From Clostridia bacterium (lineage in GTDB: Bacteria; Bacillota; Clostridia; Christensenellales; Aristaeellaceae): a stretch of DNA of 64,000 nucleotides. The stretch lies in the NCBI GenBank assembly GCA_017428385.1, contig JAFRQX010000033.1, positions 62,001 through 126,000 of the forward strand, given 5' to 3'. The translations under genes were made by a program, and so were the position numbers. The notes under the pieces are model-generated. The model ran no database searches, was not told where the DNA came from, and was given only the letters and a program-made list of their open reading frames with translations. Positions 8,678 through 17,262 of this stretch are shown here, one piece after another; position 1 is the stretch's first letter; every line of letters begins with the position of its first letter.

Positions 8678-10220
8678 TGAAATTGCTATCCGGGAGAATC
8701 TCCGGAATTCCTTTCCATGGGAAGAGAAAGGCTATCAGCTGGTTGGCGAAGCACCGGACGGCGAAATGGCGCTGCCCATGCTGCGGGACCTGAACGCGGA
8801 CATCCTCCTGACCGATATCCGGATGCCTTTTATGGATGGAATCAAGCTGTGTGAAGAAGTGCAGCGTACAATGCCGTGGGTGGAACGGATCATCCTTTCC
8901 GGCTACGACGACTTTACCTATGCAAGGAAGGCAATTTCCCTGGGCGTGAAGGAATACCTGCTGAAGCCGGTGACCGCAGCGGAACTGGAGGCTGCGCTGA
9001 ACCGGGTCAGCCGCCAGATTGAGGAGAAACGCCGCGACCGGGAAAACCTGACGGCACTGCGGGAACGCCTGTCCTCCGGCAACCAGTTCCTGCGGGACAA
9101 GCTGCTGGCCTCCCTGTTTACGGATGAAGGGGACAGCGAGGATGACGCGGCCATGCTCCGGCAGATGCGGGAGCTGGGGGTGAACCTGAAGGCGGGCTGC
9201 TATGCCGTGATCGACATTGCTTTCCCGGCGGAAGGGGAGAAACGGATCAGCTGCCGGAACGCACTGACTTCCCTGGCAGAAATGAGCGGCGGCGGAGTGT
9301 ACGTCTGCGGCGCACCGAAGGGAGCCCGGGCACTGGTGCTTGGCGACAATCCGGAAGACACGGAGGAACGGGCCTATTCCTTCGCCAATTCGGCGATGCA
9401 CCTGCCGGAACTGGCCCAGGAGAAGCGGCTGCTGATCTCTGTGGGAGAAACGGTGACGGATTTCCGGGATATCCGGCAGTCCATGAAGGGAGCCCGGCAT
9501 GCCCGGCACCTGCAGGGCCCTGAGGCAAACGAAGAGCGGAGAATCATCGGCGTCAACGAAAACAACAGCCAGCTGCAGCCCCTGTCCGAAACCGAACTGA
9601 GCCCGCTGTATGAGCGGCTGCAGTATGCTTCCGAGGAGGAAGTGGAACCGATCCTGACGGAGTATACCCGATCCCTGGATCCTTCCCTGGCACTGGGGTA
9701 TCTTCGGGTTGCCGGACTGCTGGCGGCGCGCAGGATTATCCAGGAGGGGGAGGGCGTGCCTAAGGAAGTGCTGTCGGATGATACGGTGGAGGAAGCCCTT
9801 CGTACCGAAGGTGAAGAAGGCTTCCACCTGCTGGCAGAACTGCTCCGGAAGGCAATTGCCTTCCGGAACCGGAACCGGGCCGGATACGGGGATCCGACCA
9901 TCAGCCGGGCCAGGGCCTATCTATCCGAACACTATGCGGATCCGAACCTGATGCTGCAGGATGTGGCCGGAGAAGTACATCTGTCCCAGAGCCATTTTTC
10001 CACGGTTTTTGCCCAGGAAACCGGCCTGACCTTCACTCAGTACCTGACAGCGCTTCGGATCGGCAAAGCCAAGGAACTGCTTGAAGCAACGGAGATGAGA
10101 TCCTCCCAGATCGCCCAGGAAGTAGGGTACAATGATTCCCATTATTTCAGCTATCTGTTCAAGAAAACCACGGGGATGACCCCCAGCGAATTCCGCCGGA
10201 ACAACCGGACCGGGGAGTAA
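8652..10220 (+). CDS. YesN-family response regulator with AraC-type DNA-binding domain
   Basis: A 522-residue regulator. The receiver domain (1-120) begins MMKVFLVDDE with phospho-acceptor Asp55 in LLTDIRMPFMDG and the conserved Lys in YLLKP. A middle region of unknown fold follows. The C-terminal about 100 residues are an AraC HTH pair: ISRARAYLSEHYADPNLML, LSQSHFSTVFAQETG and the closing SQIAQEVGYNDSHYFSYLFKK. The start overlaps the kinase gene, with GGGAGG nine bases before it. The downstream importer operon is its most likely target; this is inference from position. Confidence 0.92.
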   Translation: MMKVFLVDDEIAIRENLRNSFPWEEKGYQLVGEAPDGEMALPMLRDLNADILLTDIRMPFMDGIKLCEEVQRTMPWVERIILSGYDDFTYARKAISLGVKEYLLKPVTAAELEAALNRVSRQIEEKRRDRENLTALRERLSSGNQFLRDKLLASLFTDEGDSEDDAAMLRQMRELGVNLKAGCYAVIDIAFPAEGEKRISCRNALTSLAEMSGGGVYVCGAPKGARALVLGDNPEDTEERAYSFANSAMHLPELAQEKRLLISVGETVTDFRDIRQSMKGARHARHLQGPEANEERRIIGVNENNSQLQPLSETELSPLYERLQYASEEEVEPILTEYTRSLDPSLALGYLRVAGLLAARRIIQEGEGVPKEVLSDDTVEEALRTEGEEGFHLLAELLRKAIAFRNRNRAGYGDPTISRARAYLSEHYADPNLMLQDVAGEVHLSQSHFSTVFAQETGLTFTQYLTALRIGKAKELLEATEMRSSQIAQEVGYNDSHYFSYLFKKTTGMTPSEFRRNNRTGE

Positions 10221-10236
10221 AAAAATCAACTTCAGG

Positions 10237-10247
10237 GAAACGATTTC
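10237..10247 (+). promoter_or_regulatory. Candidate LacI-type half-operator upstream of the importer
   Basis: GAAACGATTTC contains the octamer AAACGATT, which also occurs in the dyad at the nearby LacI gene promoter (17112-17131). No experiment supports it; the call rests on shared sequence and position 144 bases before the importer start. Confidence 0.3.
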
Positions 10248-10299
10248 AAACCGGATCCGCAAACCGACATGGCAGAAACGGAAAAAAACAAACCAAAAC

Positions 10300-10338
10300 A
10301 ATAATCCTCTGTATTTCCATCACAGGGGATTATTTTTA
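10300..10338 (+). terminator. Terminator or attenuator before the importer operon
   Basis: AATAATCCTCTGT pairs with ACAGGGGATTATT (one U-G pair), followed by TTT. It could end the sensor transcript or act as an attenuator for the importer. A weak promoter-like pair overlaps it (TTTCCA 10314-10319, 17 bases, TATACT 10337-10342). Confidence 0.7.
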
Positions 10339-10390
10339 TACTGTAACCAACATGGCAGGAATGCCAAAAATGAAATGGAGGTTTTTTACC

Positions 10391-11362
10391 ATGAAGAAAC
10401 TGTTGGCTCTGGTTATCGCACTGGTGATGGTGCTGGCCGCGACTTCCGCTTTCGCGGAGGGACTGCTGAAGATCGGTTACGTCCAGGTCGGACATGAATC
10501 TGACTGGCGTATGGCGAACACCCAGAACTACTACGACGTTTTCACTGAAGACGCCGGATTCGAACTCGAACTGATCGACTGCGACAACGACCACGCTCTC
10601 CAGCTGTCCAAGGTTCGTGAGTTCGTTCAGAAGGACTTCGACTACATCGTTATCGACCCGATCCAGACCGCTGGCTGGGACGATGTTCTGAAAGAGGTTC
10701 AGGAAGCCGGAATCCCCTGCATCATCGCTGACCGTTCCGTGGATGCTTCCGATGAACTGTACACCACCGCTGTTGGTACCGACATGACCGCTGAAGGCGT
10801 AACCGCCGGTAAGTGGCTGGAAGAATACCTGGCCGGCAAGGCTGCCAAGATCCTGGTGATCGAAGGCTCCACCGGTTCCTCCGCTGCCATCGGCCGTGCT
10901 GAAGGCTTCAACAAGGTTGCTGCTGATCATCCCGAATGGGAAATCCTGGCCAGCCAGGACGGCGACTTCACCCAGAACGGCGGACAGGCTGTTATGGAAG
11001 ACTTCATCAAGCGCTTCCCCGAATTCGACGTGGTTGTGTGCCACAACGATAACGAAGCCTACGGCGCCATGGACGCTATGGACGCTGCCGGCATCAAGTA
11101 CGGCGTTGGCGAAAAGATCATCATCTCCTTCGACGCTACCAAGGAAGGCCTGACCCGCACGCTGGCCGGCCAGATCCTGTGCAACGTTGAATGCAACCCC
11201 ATCCAGGCTGTTATCGTCAAGAACGTTATCGAGGACATCCAGGCTGGCAAAGACATTCCGAAGTTCACCCTCGTGCCCGACGAAGGCTTCTGCGCTCCCG
11301 GAATCGAAAGCGCTCTCGTGACCGTCATGACCGACGAAGTTCTGGCTGCCCGCAAGTATTAA
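10391..11362 (+). CDS. ytfQ: Sugar ABC transporter substrate-binding protein, YtfQ type
   Basis: A 323-residue secreted binding protein with signal peptide MKKLLALVIALVMVLAATSA and cleavage after AFA. ATG at 10391 has a TGGAGG site ten bases before it; a longer upstream frame lacks this. The fold is type I (Peripl_BP_4): IGYVQVGHESDWRMAN, DRSVDASDELY and VVVCHNDNEAYGAMDA match the YtfQ galactofuranose-binding pattern. Codon choice is strongly biased (GGC, CTG, AAG), fitting high expression. A perfect hairpin separates it from the ATPase gene, as often seen where the binding protein is made in excess. The ligand call follows the two-permease set downstream and is probable, not proven. Confidence 0.88.
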   Translation: MKKLLALVIALVMVLAATSAFAEGLLKIGYVQVGHESDWRMANTQNYYDVFTEDAGFELELIDCDNDHALQLSKVREFVQKDFDYIVIDPIQTAGWDDVLKEVQEAGIPCIIADRSVDASDELYTTAVGTDMTAEGVTAGKWLEEYLAGKAAKILVIEGSTGSSAAIGRAEGFNKVAADHPEWEILASQDGDFTQNGGQAVMEDFIKRFPEFDVVVCHNDNEAYGAMDAMDAAGIKYGVGEKIIISFDATKEGLTRTLAGQILCNVECNPIQAVIVKNVIEDIQAGKDIPKFTLVPDEGFCAPGIESALVTVMTDEVLAARKY

Positions 11363-11408
11363 TCAGAAAAACAGCAGCCGGTTCTGCGAAGAAACAAGAG
11401 ACACTCAG

Positions 11409-11434
11409 CGGAAGGAACCGGAAGGTTCCTTCCG
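11409..11434 (+). other. Perfect 11-bp hairpin with GGAA loop between binding-protein and ATPase genes
   Basis: CGGAAGGAACC pairs exactly with GGTTCCTTCCG around a GGAA tetraloop. There is no following T run, so it looks more like an mRNA-stabilising or partial-termination element than a full terminator. It would raise the dose of the binding protein relative to the membrane subunits. Confidence 0.7.
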
Positions 11435-11562
11435 CCTTTGATGTTAAAACCGCCATTTCAAAAAGAAGGAAACATGCTTCTGGATGCTGAATTATGCAGC
11501 AACAGAGTCAGATAGAAAAGACAGTAACAATCCTACAGATCAGTATGAAAGGGTAAGCAGTC

Positions 11563-13077
11563 ATGAGCAATGAAGTGATCCTCAGCATGCGCGGCATCTG
11601 CATGACGTTCCCTGGCGTAAAGGCATTGAGCAATGTTGATTTTACGCTCAGGAGCGGAGAGATACACGCACTGATGGGGGAAAACGGCGCGGGAAAATCC
11701 ACCCTGATCAAATGCCTGACGGGCGTCAATGATTTTGAAAAGGGCGAGATCTTCATGGGACCGGAAATGCGTCCCATCAGGAACCACTCCACACTGGAAG
11801 CACAGAAAAACGGTATTGCCACGGTGTACCAGGAAGTTAACCTCTGTCCCAACCTGAGCGTGGCGGAGAATCTTTTCATCGGCCGCGAGCCGCTGACGAA
11901 GTTTGGCACCATCAATCATAAAGCCATGCTGAACCGGGCCCGGGAACTGATGAAAAAGCTGGACATCCAGGTGGACGTAACCCAGGCGTTGGAGAATTAT
12001 TCCATCGCCCTGCAGCAGATGATCGCCATTGCCCGCGCTGTGGACATGGAGAGCAAGGTGCTGATCCTGGACGAGCCCACTTCTTCCCTGGACGACAACG
12101 AAGTGGAAAAGCTGTTCAAGATGATGAGAGCCCTCCGGGATGAAGGAATCGGCATCATCTTCGTTACCCACTTCCTGGAGCAGGTTTACGCGGTTTGCGA
12201 CCGGATTACGGTGCTCCGCAACGGCCAGCTGGTAGGCGAGTATGAAATCTCCGACCTGCCCCGCCTCAAGCTGGTGGCAGCCATGATGGGTAAGGATTTC
12301 GACGACCTGCAGTCCATCAAATCCAAGGAAGACGAAGCTGTTTCCGAGGAAGTGCTGATTGACGCAAAGGGCCTGAGCCATGTGCGTAAGATCAAGCCTT
12401 TTGATCTTGATATTCATAAGGGTGAGGTTATCGGCCTGACCGGCCTGCTGGGCAGCGGCCGCAGTGAACTGGCCCGCTGCATTTACGGTGCGGACAAGGC
12501 GCAGACCGGCACCCTGAAGGTAAAGGGAAAAGAAACAAAAATCAACGCGCCGATCGACGCCATGCGGCTGGGTATGGGCCTGCTGCCTGACGATCGGAAG
12601 GCAGAAGGTATAGTGGAAGACCTGTCTGTCCGTGAGAACATTATGCTGGCGATGCAGTCCCTGGCGGGCGTTGTGAAACGGATCCCGATGGAAAAGCAGA
12701 TGGAGATCACAAAGAAGTTCATCGATCTGCTGGACATCAAAACACCCAGTACAGAGACGCTGGTCAAACAGCTGTCCGGCGGCAATCAGCAAAAGGTAAT
12801 CATTGCCCGCTGGCTGGCAACCAACCCGGACTTCCTGATCCTGGACGAGCCTACCCGCGGTATCGACGTCGGTACCAAGACGGAGATCCAGAAGCTGGTG
12901 GTGGACCTGGCGCACCAGGGGAAGAGCGTGATCTTCATTTCTTCCGAAATCGAAGAGATGCTCCGTACCTGCAACCGCCTCGCGGTACTGCGTGACGGGG
13001 AAAAGGTGGGAGAACTGACGGAAGATCTGTCCCAGGAGTCAGTGATGAAAGTCATTGCCGGAGGTGAGCGGAGTTGA
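11563..13077 (+). CDS. ytfR: Sugar ABC transporter ATP-binding protein (double ATPase), YtfR/MglA type
   Basis: A 504-residue protein with two ABC domains. The first has Walker A GENGAGKST (near residue 38), Q-loop region and Walker B VLILDEPTSSLD; its signature is the degenerate NYSIALQQ. The second has GLLGSGRSELAR in place of a strict Walker A, signature LSGGNQQK and Walker B FLILDEPTRGIDVG. This asymmetry is normal for the sugar CUT2 class. It would power uptake through the two permeases encoded next. It overlaps the following permease by four bases (TTGA). Confidence 0.93.
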   Translation: MSNEVILSMRGICMTFPGVKALSNVDFTLRSGEIHALMGENGAGKSTLIKCLTGVNDFEKGEIFMGPEMRPIRNHSTLEAQKNGIATVYQEVNLCPNLSVAENLFIGREPLTKFGTINHKAMLNRARELMKKLDIQVDVTQALENYSIALQQMIAIARAVDMESKVLILDEPTSSLDDNEVEKLFKMMRALRDEGIGIIFVTHFLEQVYAVCDRITVLRNGQLVGEYEISDLPRLKLVAAMMGKDFDDLQSIKSKEDEAVSEEVLIDAKGLSHVRKIKPFDLDIHKGEVIGLTGLLGSGRSELARCIYGADKAQTGTLKVKGKETKINAPIDAMRLGMGLLPDDRKAEGIVEDLSVRENIMLAMQSLAGVVKRIPMEKQMEITKKFIDLLDIKTPSTETLVKQLSGGNQQKVIIARWLATNPDFLILDEPTRGIDVGTKTEIQKLVVDLAHQGKSVIFISSEIEEMLRTCNRLAVLRDGEKVGELTEDLSQESVMKVIAGGERS

Positions 13078-14165
13078 AAAGTGTGATTAACTGGCTGAAA
13101 AAGGTATCCAAGAAACCGTTGTTCCTGCCGCTGGTCAGCGTTTTCCTGGTGCTGGTTATCAATCTGGTGTATGACGCCATACAGGGCAACTATGTTTTTG
13201 AATTCCTGAAGTTTGAGCTGAAGGAAGGCGCACTGTACGGCCGTATCATCGATATTCTCAACCGCGGCAGCGAGGCGGCTATCCTGGCGATCGGTATGAC
13301 GCTGGTGGTTTCCTCCTCTGCCGGTACGGATATTTCCGTGGGCTCCGTGATGAGCCTGGCCGGCAGCCTGTGCTGTATGCTGCTTGCCGGATTCGGCGTG
13401 ACACATGTGCGTGAGCTTGGCGAACTGCAGATGCCGATTTTCGTCGGCGTGATTGCCGGTATTGCTGTGGCCGGCCTGTGCGGCCTGTTCAACGGCTTCC
13501 TGGTGGCAAAGATGAAGATACAGCCAATGGTAGCTACGCTGATCTTCTTTACCGCAGGGCGCGCCATCGGCCTGCTGCTCACAAACAATAAGATGGTTTA
13601 CATCCATCTGGAGCAGTTCAAGGTATTCGGCGGAAAACTGTGGATTTTCCCCACGCCTACGGTGATTGCGGCGGCATGTATCCTGGTTATGGCGATTATC
13701 CTGAAAACAACCTCCCTGGGCATGTATGTACAGTCCGTGGGTATCAACCCGAAAGCATCCAGGATTGCCGGTATCAACTCTGTGGCGATTATCCTGCTGT
13801 GCTACGTGATCTGCGGCCTGTTCTCCGGCGTGGCCGGTATCGTGGCCACATCCCGTATCTATTCGGCTGACTCCAACAATATCGGCCTGAACCTGGAGCT
13901 GGACGCAATCCTGGCGGTAGCCCTGGGCGGCAACAGCCTGGGCGGCGGCCGGTTTAACCTGGCAGGCTCCATTATCGGCGCCTATACCATCCAGGCCATT
14001 ACGACCACCATGTACGCGCTGGGTGTTGCCAAGGCTCAGGCTCCCGTGTATAAAGCGATCATCGTGATCCTGATCGTGGTGGTGCAGTCTCCGGCGGTGA
14101 AAGCGTACTTTGCGCATCGCAAGGCACAGAAAGAGGGCGGCCTTGCAGTCGCGGGAAGGAGCTGA
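13074..14165 (+). CDS. ytfT: Sugar ABC transporter permease 1, YtfT type
   Basis: A 363-residue membrane protein of the BPD_transp_2 (CUT2) family with about eight to ten hydrophobic helices. Diagnostic stretches are GTDISVGSVMSLAG, ATSRIYSADSNNIG and ALGGNSLGGGRFNLAGSIIGA. The start is TTG, overlapping the ATPase stop, with GGAGG upstream inside the ATPase gene. Having two different CUT2 permeases in tandem is the hallmark of the YtfQ-YtfR-YtfT-YjfF galactofuranose importer. Confidence 0.88.
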   Translation: MKSVINWLKKVSKKPLFLPLVSVFLVLVINLVYDAIQGNYVFEFLKFELKEGALYGRIIDILNRGSEAAILAIGMTLVVSSSAGTDISVGSVMSLAGSLCCMLLAGFGVTHVRELGELQMPIFVGVIAGIAVAGLCGLFNGFLVAKMKIQPMVATLIFFTAGRAIGLLLTNNKMVYIHLEQFKVFGGKLWIFPTPTVIAAACILVMAIILKTTSLGMYVQSVGINPKASRIAGINSVAIILLCYVICGLFSGVAGIVATSRIYSADSNNIGLNLELDAILAVALGGNSLGGGRFNLAGSIIGAYTIQAITTTMYALGVAKAQAPVYKAIIVILIVVVQSPAVKAYFAHRKAQKEGGLAVAGRS

Positions 14166-14170
14166 GCAAA

Positions 14171-15232
14171 ATGGAAAAGAACAACATGAACAAAAAGAAG
14201 AATATCAACAGCCATTCCATACTGCTGCTCATCACCGTGGGCTTGTTTATCCTGCTGTACGCAGCCGGATACTTCATGTATGGCTTCGGAGCCAATGCCA
14301 AGGGCTTTGAAAAGCTCCAGAACTTCCTCGATATTTTCCGGACCAACGCGGCCCTGATCTGTATTGCCTGCGGTATGACCTGTGTTATGCTGACCGGCGG
14401 TATTGATATTTCCGTCGGCTCCCTGGTGGCGATGGACTGTATGATCCTGTCCGTCGGCATGGAGAACAGCGGGATTTCTCCCACGCTGCTGGTGCCCTTT
14501 GTGCTGCTGATCGGTATTGTGTTCGGCGCGGTACAGGGCTACCTGATCGGTTACCTGGGAATCCAGCCCTTCATCGTGACGATGGCAGGCATGTTCTTTG
14601 CCCGCGGTATGACGGCCATGATCTGTACGGACCAGGTCAACATCACAGTGGACAACTGGTTCAAGCAGGTGGCGGGCATCAAGGTGTATATGCCCTTTGA
14701 ACTGGGCGCTGTGGTCAACAAGCGCGGCGTCAAGATGGTACCCTATGTGAATATTCCGGTGATTATCGCGCTGGTGGTTGTGGTGCTGGTGTTCCTGATG
14801 CTGCGCTACACCCGGACAGGCCGCAGCATGTACGCGGTGGGCGGCAACCAGCAGAGCGCCGCACTGATGGGCCTGAACACCAAGCGGACCAAGATGATCA
14901 CATACATCCTGTCTTCCTTCCTGTGCTCCATCGGCGGCGTGCTGTACTGCATGAATACCATGTGCGGCACCACCACCCAGGCGCTGGGCCTGGAAATGAA
15001 GGCCATTTCCTCCGCGGTTATCGGCGGTACGCTGCTGACCGGCGGCGTGGGCAACGTGTTCGGTTCCTTCGTCGGCGTGCTGATCAACGGTACGATCAAC
15101 AGCCTGGTCAGCTTCAACGGAGAACTGACACGGCTGGGCGGTACGGTACCCAATGTGGTATCCGCCTTCCTGCTGTTTGTGTTCATCATGCTGCAGGCGG
15201 TATTTGCCAAGCTGCGTGAACGGAAACAGTAA
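14171..15232 (+). CDS. yjfF: Sugar ABC transporter permease 2, YjfF type
   Basis: A 353-residue CUT2 permease, five bases after permease 1. It shares the family motifs GGIDISVGSLVAMD, AVGGNQQSAALMGLN and AVIGGTLLTGGVGNVFGS, and has a short basic cytosolic N terminus. The two permeases would form a heterodimeric channel with the double ATPase. It is the last gene of the importer operon and is followed by a strong terminator. Confidence 0.88.
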   Translation: MEKNNMNKKKNINSHSILLLITVGLFILLYAAGYFMYGFGANAKGFEKLQNFLDIFRTNAALICIACGMTCVMLTGGIDISVGSLVAMDCMILSVGMENSGISPTLLVPFVLLIGIVFGAVQGYLIGYLGIQPFIVTMAGMFFARGMTAMICTDQVNITVDNWFKQVAGIKVYMPFELGAVVNKRGVKMVPYVNIPVIIALVVVVLVFLMLRYTRTGRSMYAVGGNQQSAALMGLNTKRTKMITYILSSFLCSIGGVLYCMNTMCGTTTQALGLEMKAISSAVIGGTLLTGGVGNVFGSFVGVLINGTINSLVSFNGELTRLGGTVPNVVSAFLLFVFIMLQAVFAKLRERKQ

Positions 15233-15247
15233 ACCGAAAGAAAATAT

Positions 15248-15285
15248 AAAAGCCGTATCCGGTTTCAGGCCGGATACGGCTTTTC
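15248..15285. terminator. Bidirectional terminator after the importer operon
   Basis: AAAAGCCGTATCCGG (15248-15262) pairs with CCGGATACGGCTTTT (15270-15284). It lies between the convergent permease and secreted-protein genes. Confidence 0.92.
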
Positions 15286-15297
15286 TGATTGCTGTGA

Positions 15298-16107
15298 TTA
15301 TTCGCCGGCAAAGATGATATCATCCCGGAGCCGGTAGAGCGTGGCACCACATTTCTTACGGCAGAAGAAGCCGACCCATTCGTCAATGGACAGTTCGCAG
15401 TCATACATGACCTTTCCGTAACGAAGGCCGTTGATCCGTTTACCGCTCCGGTTGCTCTCCAGGGAGCGGACCGTGTCGGTTTCGGGATCATAATCCGACA
15501 TGAAAATGGCGCTGTGGGCGCCCTTGCCGCCGGAGTAATCGCCTGTCATCTGGAAGAAATCGCCCTTTCGGGTCTGCTTCATGAATTCCCGGGCGAGCGC
15601 GATATTTTCGTCCCTGGAAAGGGATTTATCATACAGGAACTGGGCCGCAATCTCAAAGGGATTACCGTCGGAGGCAGGAATATCTTCCCAGCAGTAGCCA
15701 TAAGCGTAAGGCTTGCACTTCTTTTCCGGCAGGTTGTTGGGAATTTTCAGCTCCTTATCCGGGTACTCCGCCATCCGGTAACGCTCCCGTGTCTGCCGGA
15801 AGAGATGAACGGTGAAATTCTTGCAGACGTAGATATCGCCCTTGTAATGGGCGCGCTGAAGCTTGCCGTTGGCTTTATCGTAGAGTTCTTTACCCAGGGA
15901 GATGATGTCCTCAATAAAAGCATCCCGGGCAACGGAAGAGGCCTCTTCCCCGTCCGGAGAAGAGGCGGTCTCATCGGAGAGGATTTCCTCATCCAGAGAA
16001 ATATCTTCGGTCTCTTCTTCCCCGTATACCGGGACGGAGAAAAGACACAGTATCAAGAGAAGGGCAGCCAGCAGGAAGGAAAGGCTCCTGCGCGAGGTAA
16101 ATGGCAT
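15298..16107 (-). CDS. Secreted protein of unknown function, possible papain-like (NlpC/CHAP) fold
   Basis: A 269-residue secreted protein with signal peptide (1-29, ending VYG) and an acidic stretch to about residue 60. I do not recognise a family with certainty. A Cys in YVCKNFTVHLFRQ, followed about 100 residues later by a His in GGKGAHSAIFMSDYD, has the order and spacing seen in NlpC/P60- or CHAP-type cysteine hydrolases that cut peptidoglycan. Several conserved-looking aromatic residues surround these. Its start overlaps the stop of the LacI gene (ATGA), so it is co-transcribed with the repressor; the functional link is not clear. Confidence 0.65.
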   Translation of the reverse strand: MPFTSRRSLSFLLAALLLILCLFSVPVYGEEETEDISLDEEILSDETASSPDGEEASSVARDAFIEDIISLGKELYDKANGKLQRAHYKGDIYVCKNFTVHLFRQTRERYRMAEYPDKELKIPNNLPEKKCKPYAYGYCWEDIPASDGNPFEIAAQFLYDKSLSRDENIALAREFMKQTRKGDFFQMTGDYSGGKGAHSAIFMSDYDPETDTVRSLESNRSGKRINGLRYGKVMYDCELSIDEWVGFFCRKKCGATLYRLRDDIIFAGE

Positions 16108-17090
16108 CAGACGGTTTCTCCTTCAATCAACTTACCGGAAACAGTAACCTGTTTCGGCATATGACTGTCCGGGAATTCGATCGCGTCGATCAGCAGGCTG
16201 AAAACTTCCTTGGCAATGCGCGGGGTATCCTGACAGTAGGTGGTCAGCCGCGGCGTAATCATCTGGCTCATGAGAATGCCGTCGTATCCGACCAGGCTGA
16301 TATCATCGGGTACCTTGATTCCCTGGGCTTCCAGCAGCCACAGGGCACCGAGGCAGCTGTAGTCGTCGGGACAAAGGACGCAGGTGGGTTTTTCTTTCTG
16401 CTGAAGCAGCTCCTGAATATAAGCGGCGCAGTCTGCGGAATTATGGAAGTGTCCCTCACGAACATATTCCACAGGAACACGAATACCCAATTCTGCACAG
16501 ATCTTGTAGAATCCTGCAAGACGTTCACGGCTGACCGCACCTTTTTCACCCTGGATGAATGCGATCTTGCGATGGCCGCGGGCGTAGATGTGACGGACAA
16601 TCTGTTCCATACTCCTGCGGTTATCACTGGTGACGCAGTCCACACCTTCGTAGGTATGGTCTATGATGACGGTGGGAATGCTGCTGGTAGCCAGACGGAT
16701 GATGCCGGCAGATTCAAAATCGGCCTGAACCACGATGACACCGTCCAGGCTCCGCTGCCGGGCGTGCTCGTAGTAGTTGCTTTCAGCGAAACCGCCCCGG
16801 CCGATGAAGGTAAGGTCGTAACCGTTGCGTTCAGCTTCCAGGCGAAGCTCGTCGAAAAGCGAACTGAAATATTCATGATTCATCCGGTCTTCATAGATGA
16901 TGCCGATGTTGTTGGATTTGCTGGTCTTCAGCGTTCTGGCAGCGGCATTCGGATAATATCCCATATCCTTGGCCGTCTGGCAGATGAATGCGGTCCTCTC
17001 CCTGCTGTCGCTAGTTAAACCGTTCAGAGCACGGGAGACCGTTGCGACGGATACACCGCACACCTCCGCTATATCCTTCAATCTGACCAT
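16107..17090 (-). CDS. LacI-family transcriptional regulator
   Basis: A 327-residue repressor. The N terminus is a classic LacI helix-turn-helix, VRLKDIAEVCGVSVATVSRA, with the hinge region LNG and following residues, then a sugar-binding-protein-like effector domain (NNIGIIYEDRMNHEYFSSLFDEL, VLCPDDYSCLGALWLLEAQGI, PDDISLVGYDG). The promoter at 17144-17172 is strong, and a dyad at 17112-17131 lies between it and the start, a position that suggests autorepression. The convergent importer operon is a likely target because of the shared AAACGATT octamer at 10238-10245. The effector is probably a sugar. Confidence 0.9.
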   Translation of the reverse strand: MVRLKDIAEVCGVSVATVSRALNGLTSDSRERTAFICQTAKDMGYYPNAAARTLKTSKSNNIGIIYEDRMNHEYFSSLFDELRLEAERNGYDLTFIGRGGFAESNYYEHARQRSLDGVIVVQADFESAGIIRLATSSIPTVIIDHTYEGVDCVTSDNRRSMEQIVRHIYARGHRKIAFIQGEKGAVSRERLAGFYKICAELGIRVPVEYVREGHFHNSADCAAYIQELLQQKEKPTCVLCPDDYSCLGALWLLEAQGIKVPDDISLVGYDGILMSQMITPRLTTYCQDTPRIAKEVFSLLIDAIEFPDSHMPKQVTVSGKLIEGETV

Positions 17091-17111
17091 GATCGAATGA
17101 ATCCTCCTTCC

Positions 17112-17131
17112 GCAAATCGGTAATCGTTTGC
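17112..17131 (-). promoter_or_regulatory. Candidate LacI operator at its own promoter
   Basis: Imperfect palindrome with GCAAA and TTTGC arms (GCAAACGATTACCGATTTGC on the minus strand), just downstream of the -10 box. The pattern resembles LacI/PurR-type sites. Confidence 0.4.
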
Positions 17132-17143
17132 TGTTTTTTCATC

Positions 17144-17172
17144 ATTTTACAGCAAAATGTAACTGACGTCAA
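17144..17172 (-). promoter_or_regulatory. Promoter of the LacI gene
   Basis: Minus strand TTGACG (17172-17167), 17-base spacer, TAAAAT (17149-17144), 54 bases before the start. Confidence 0.78.
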
Positions 17173-17213
17173 CTAAATTTACAATAATTGCGTAACTAAA
17201 AATTAGACAAAGG

Positions 17214-17241
17214 AAAAGACAGCAATGTAACTGCTGTCTTT
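17214..17241 (-). terminator. Terminator of thiT
   Basis: AAAGACAGCA (17215-17224) pairs with TGCTGTCTTT (17232-17241). Read on the minus strand it ends in TTTTCCTTT, 22 bases after the thiT stop. Confidence 0.8.
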
Positions 17242-17262
17242 ATAAGGAAATATCAGATATTT

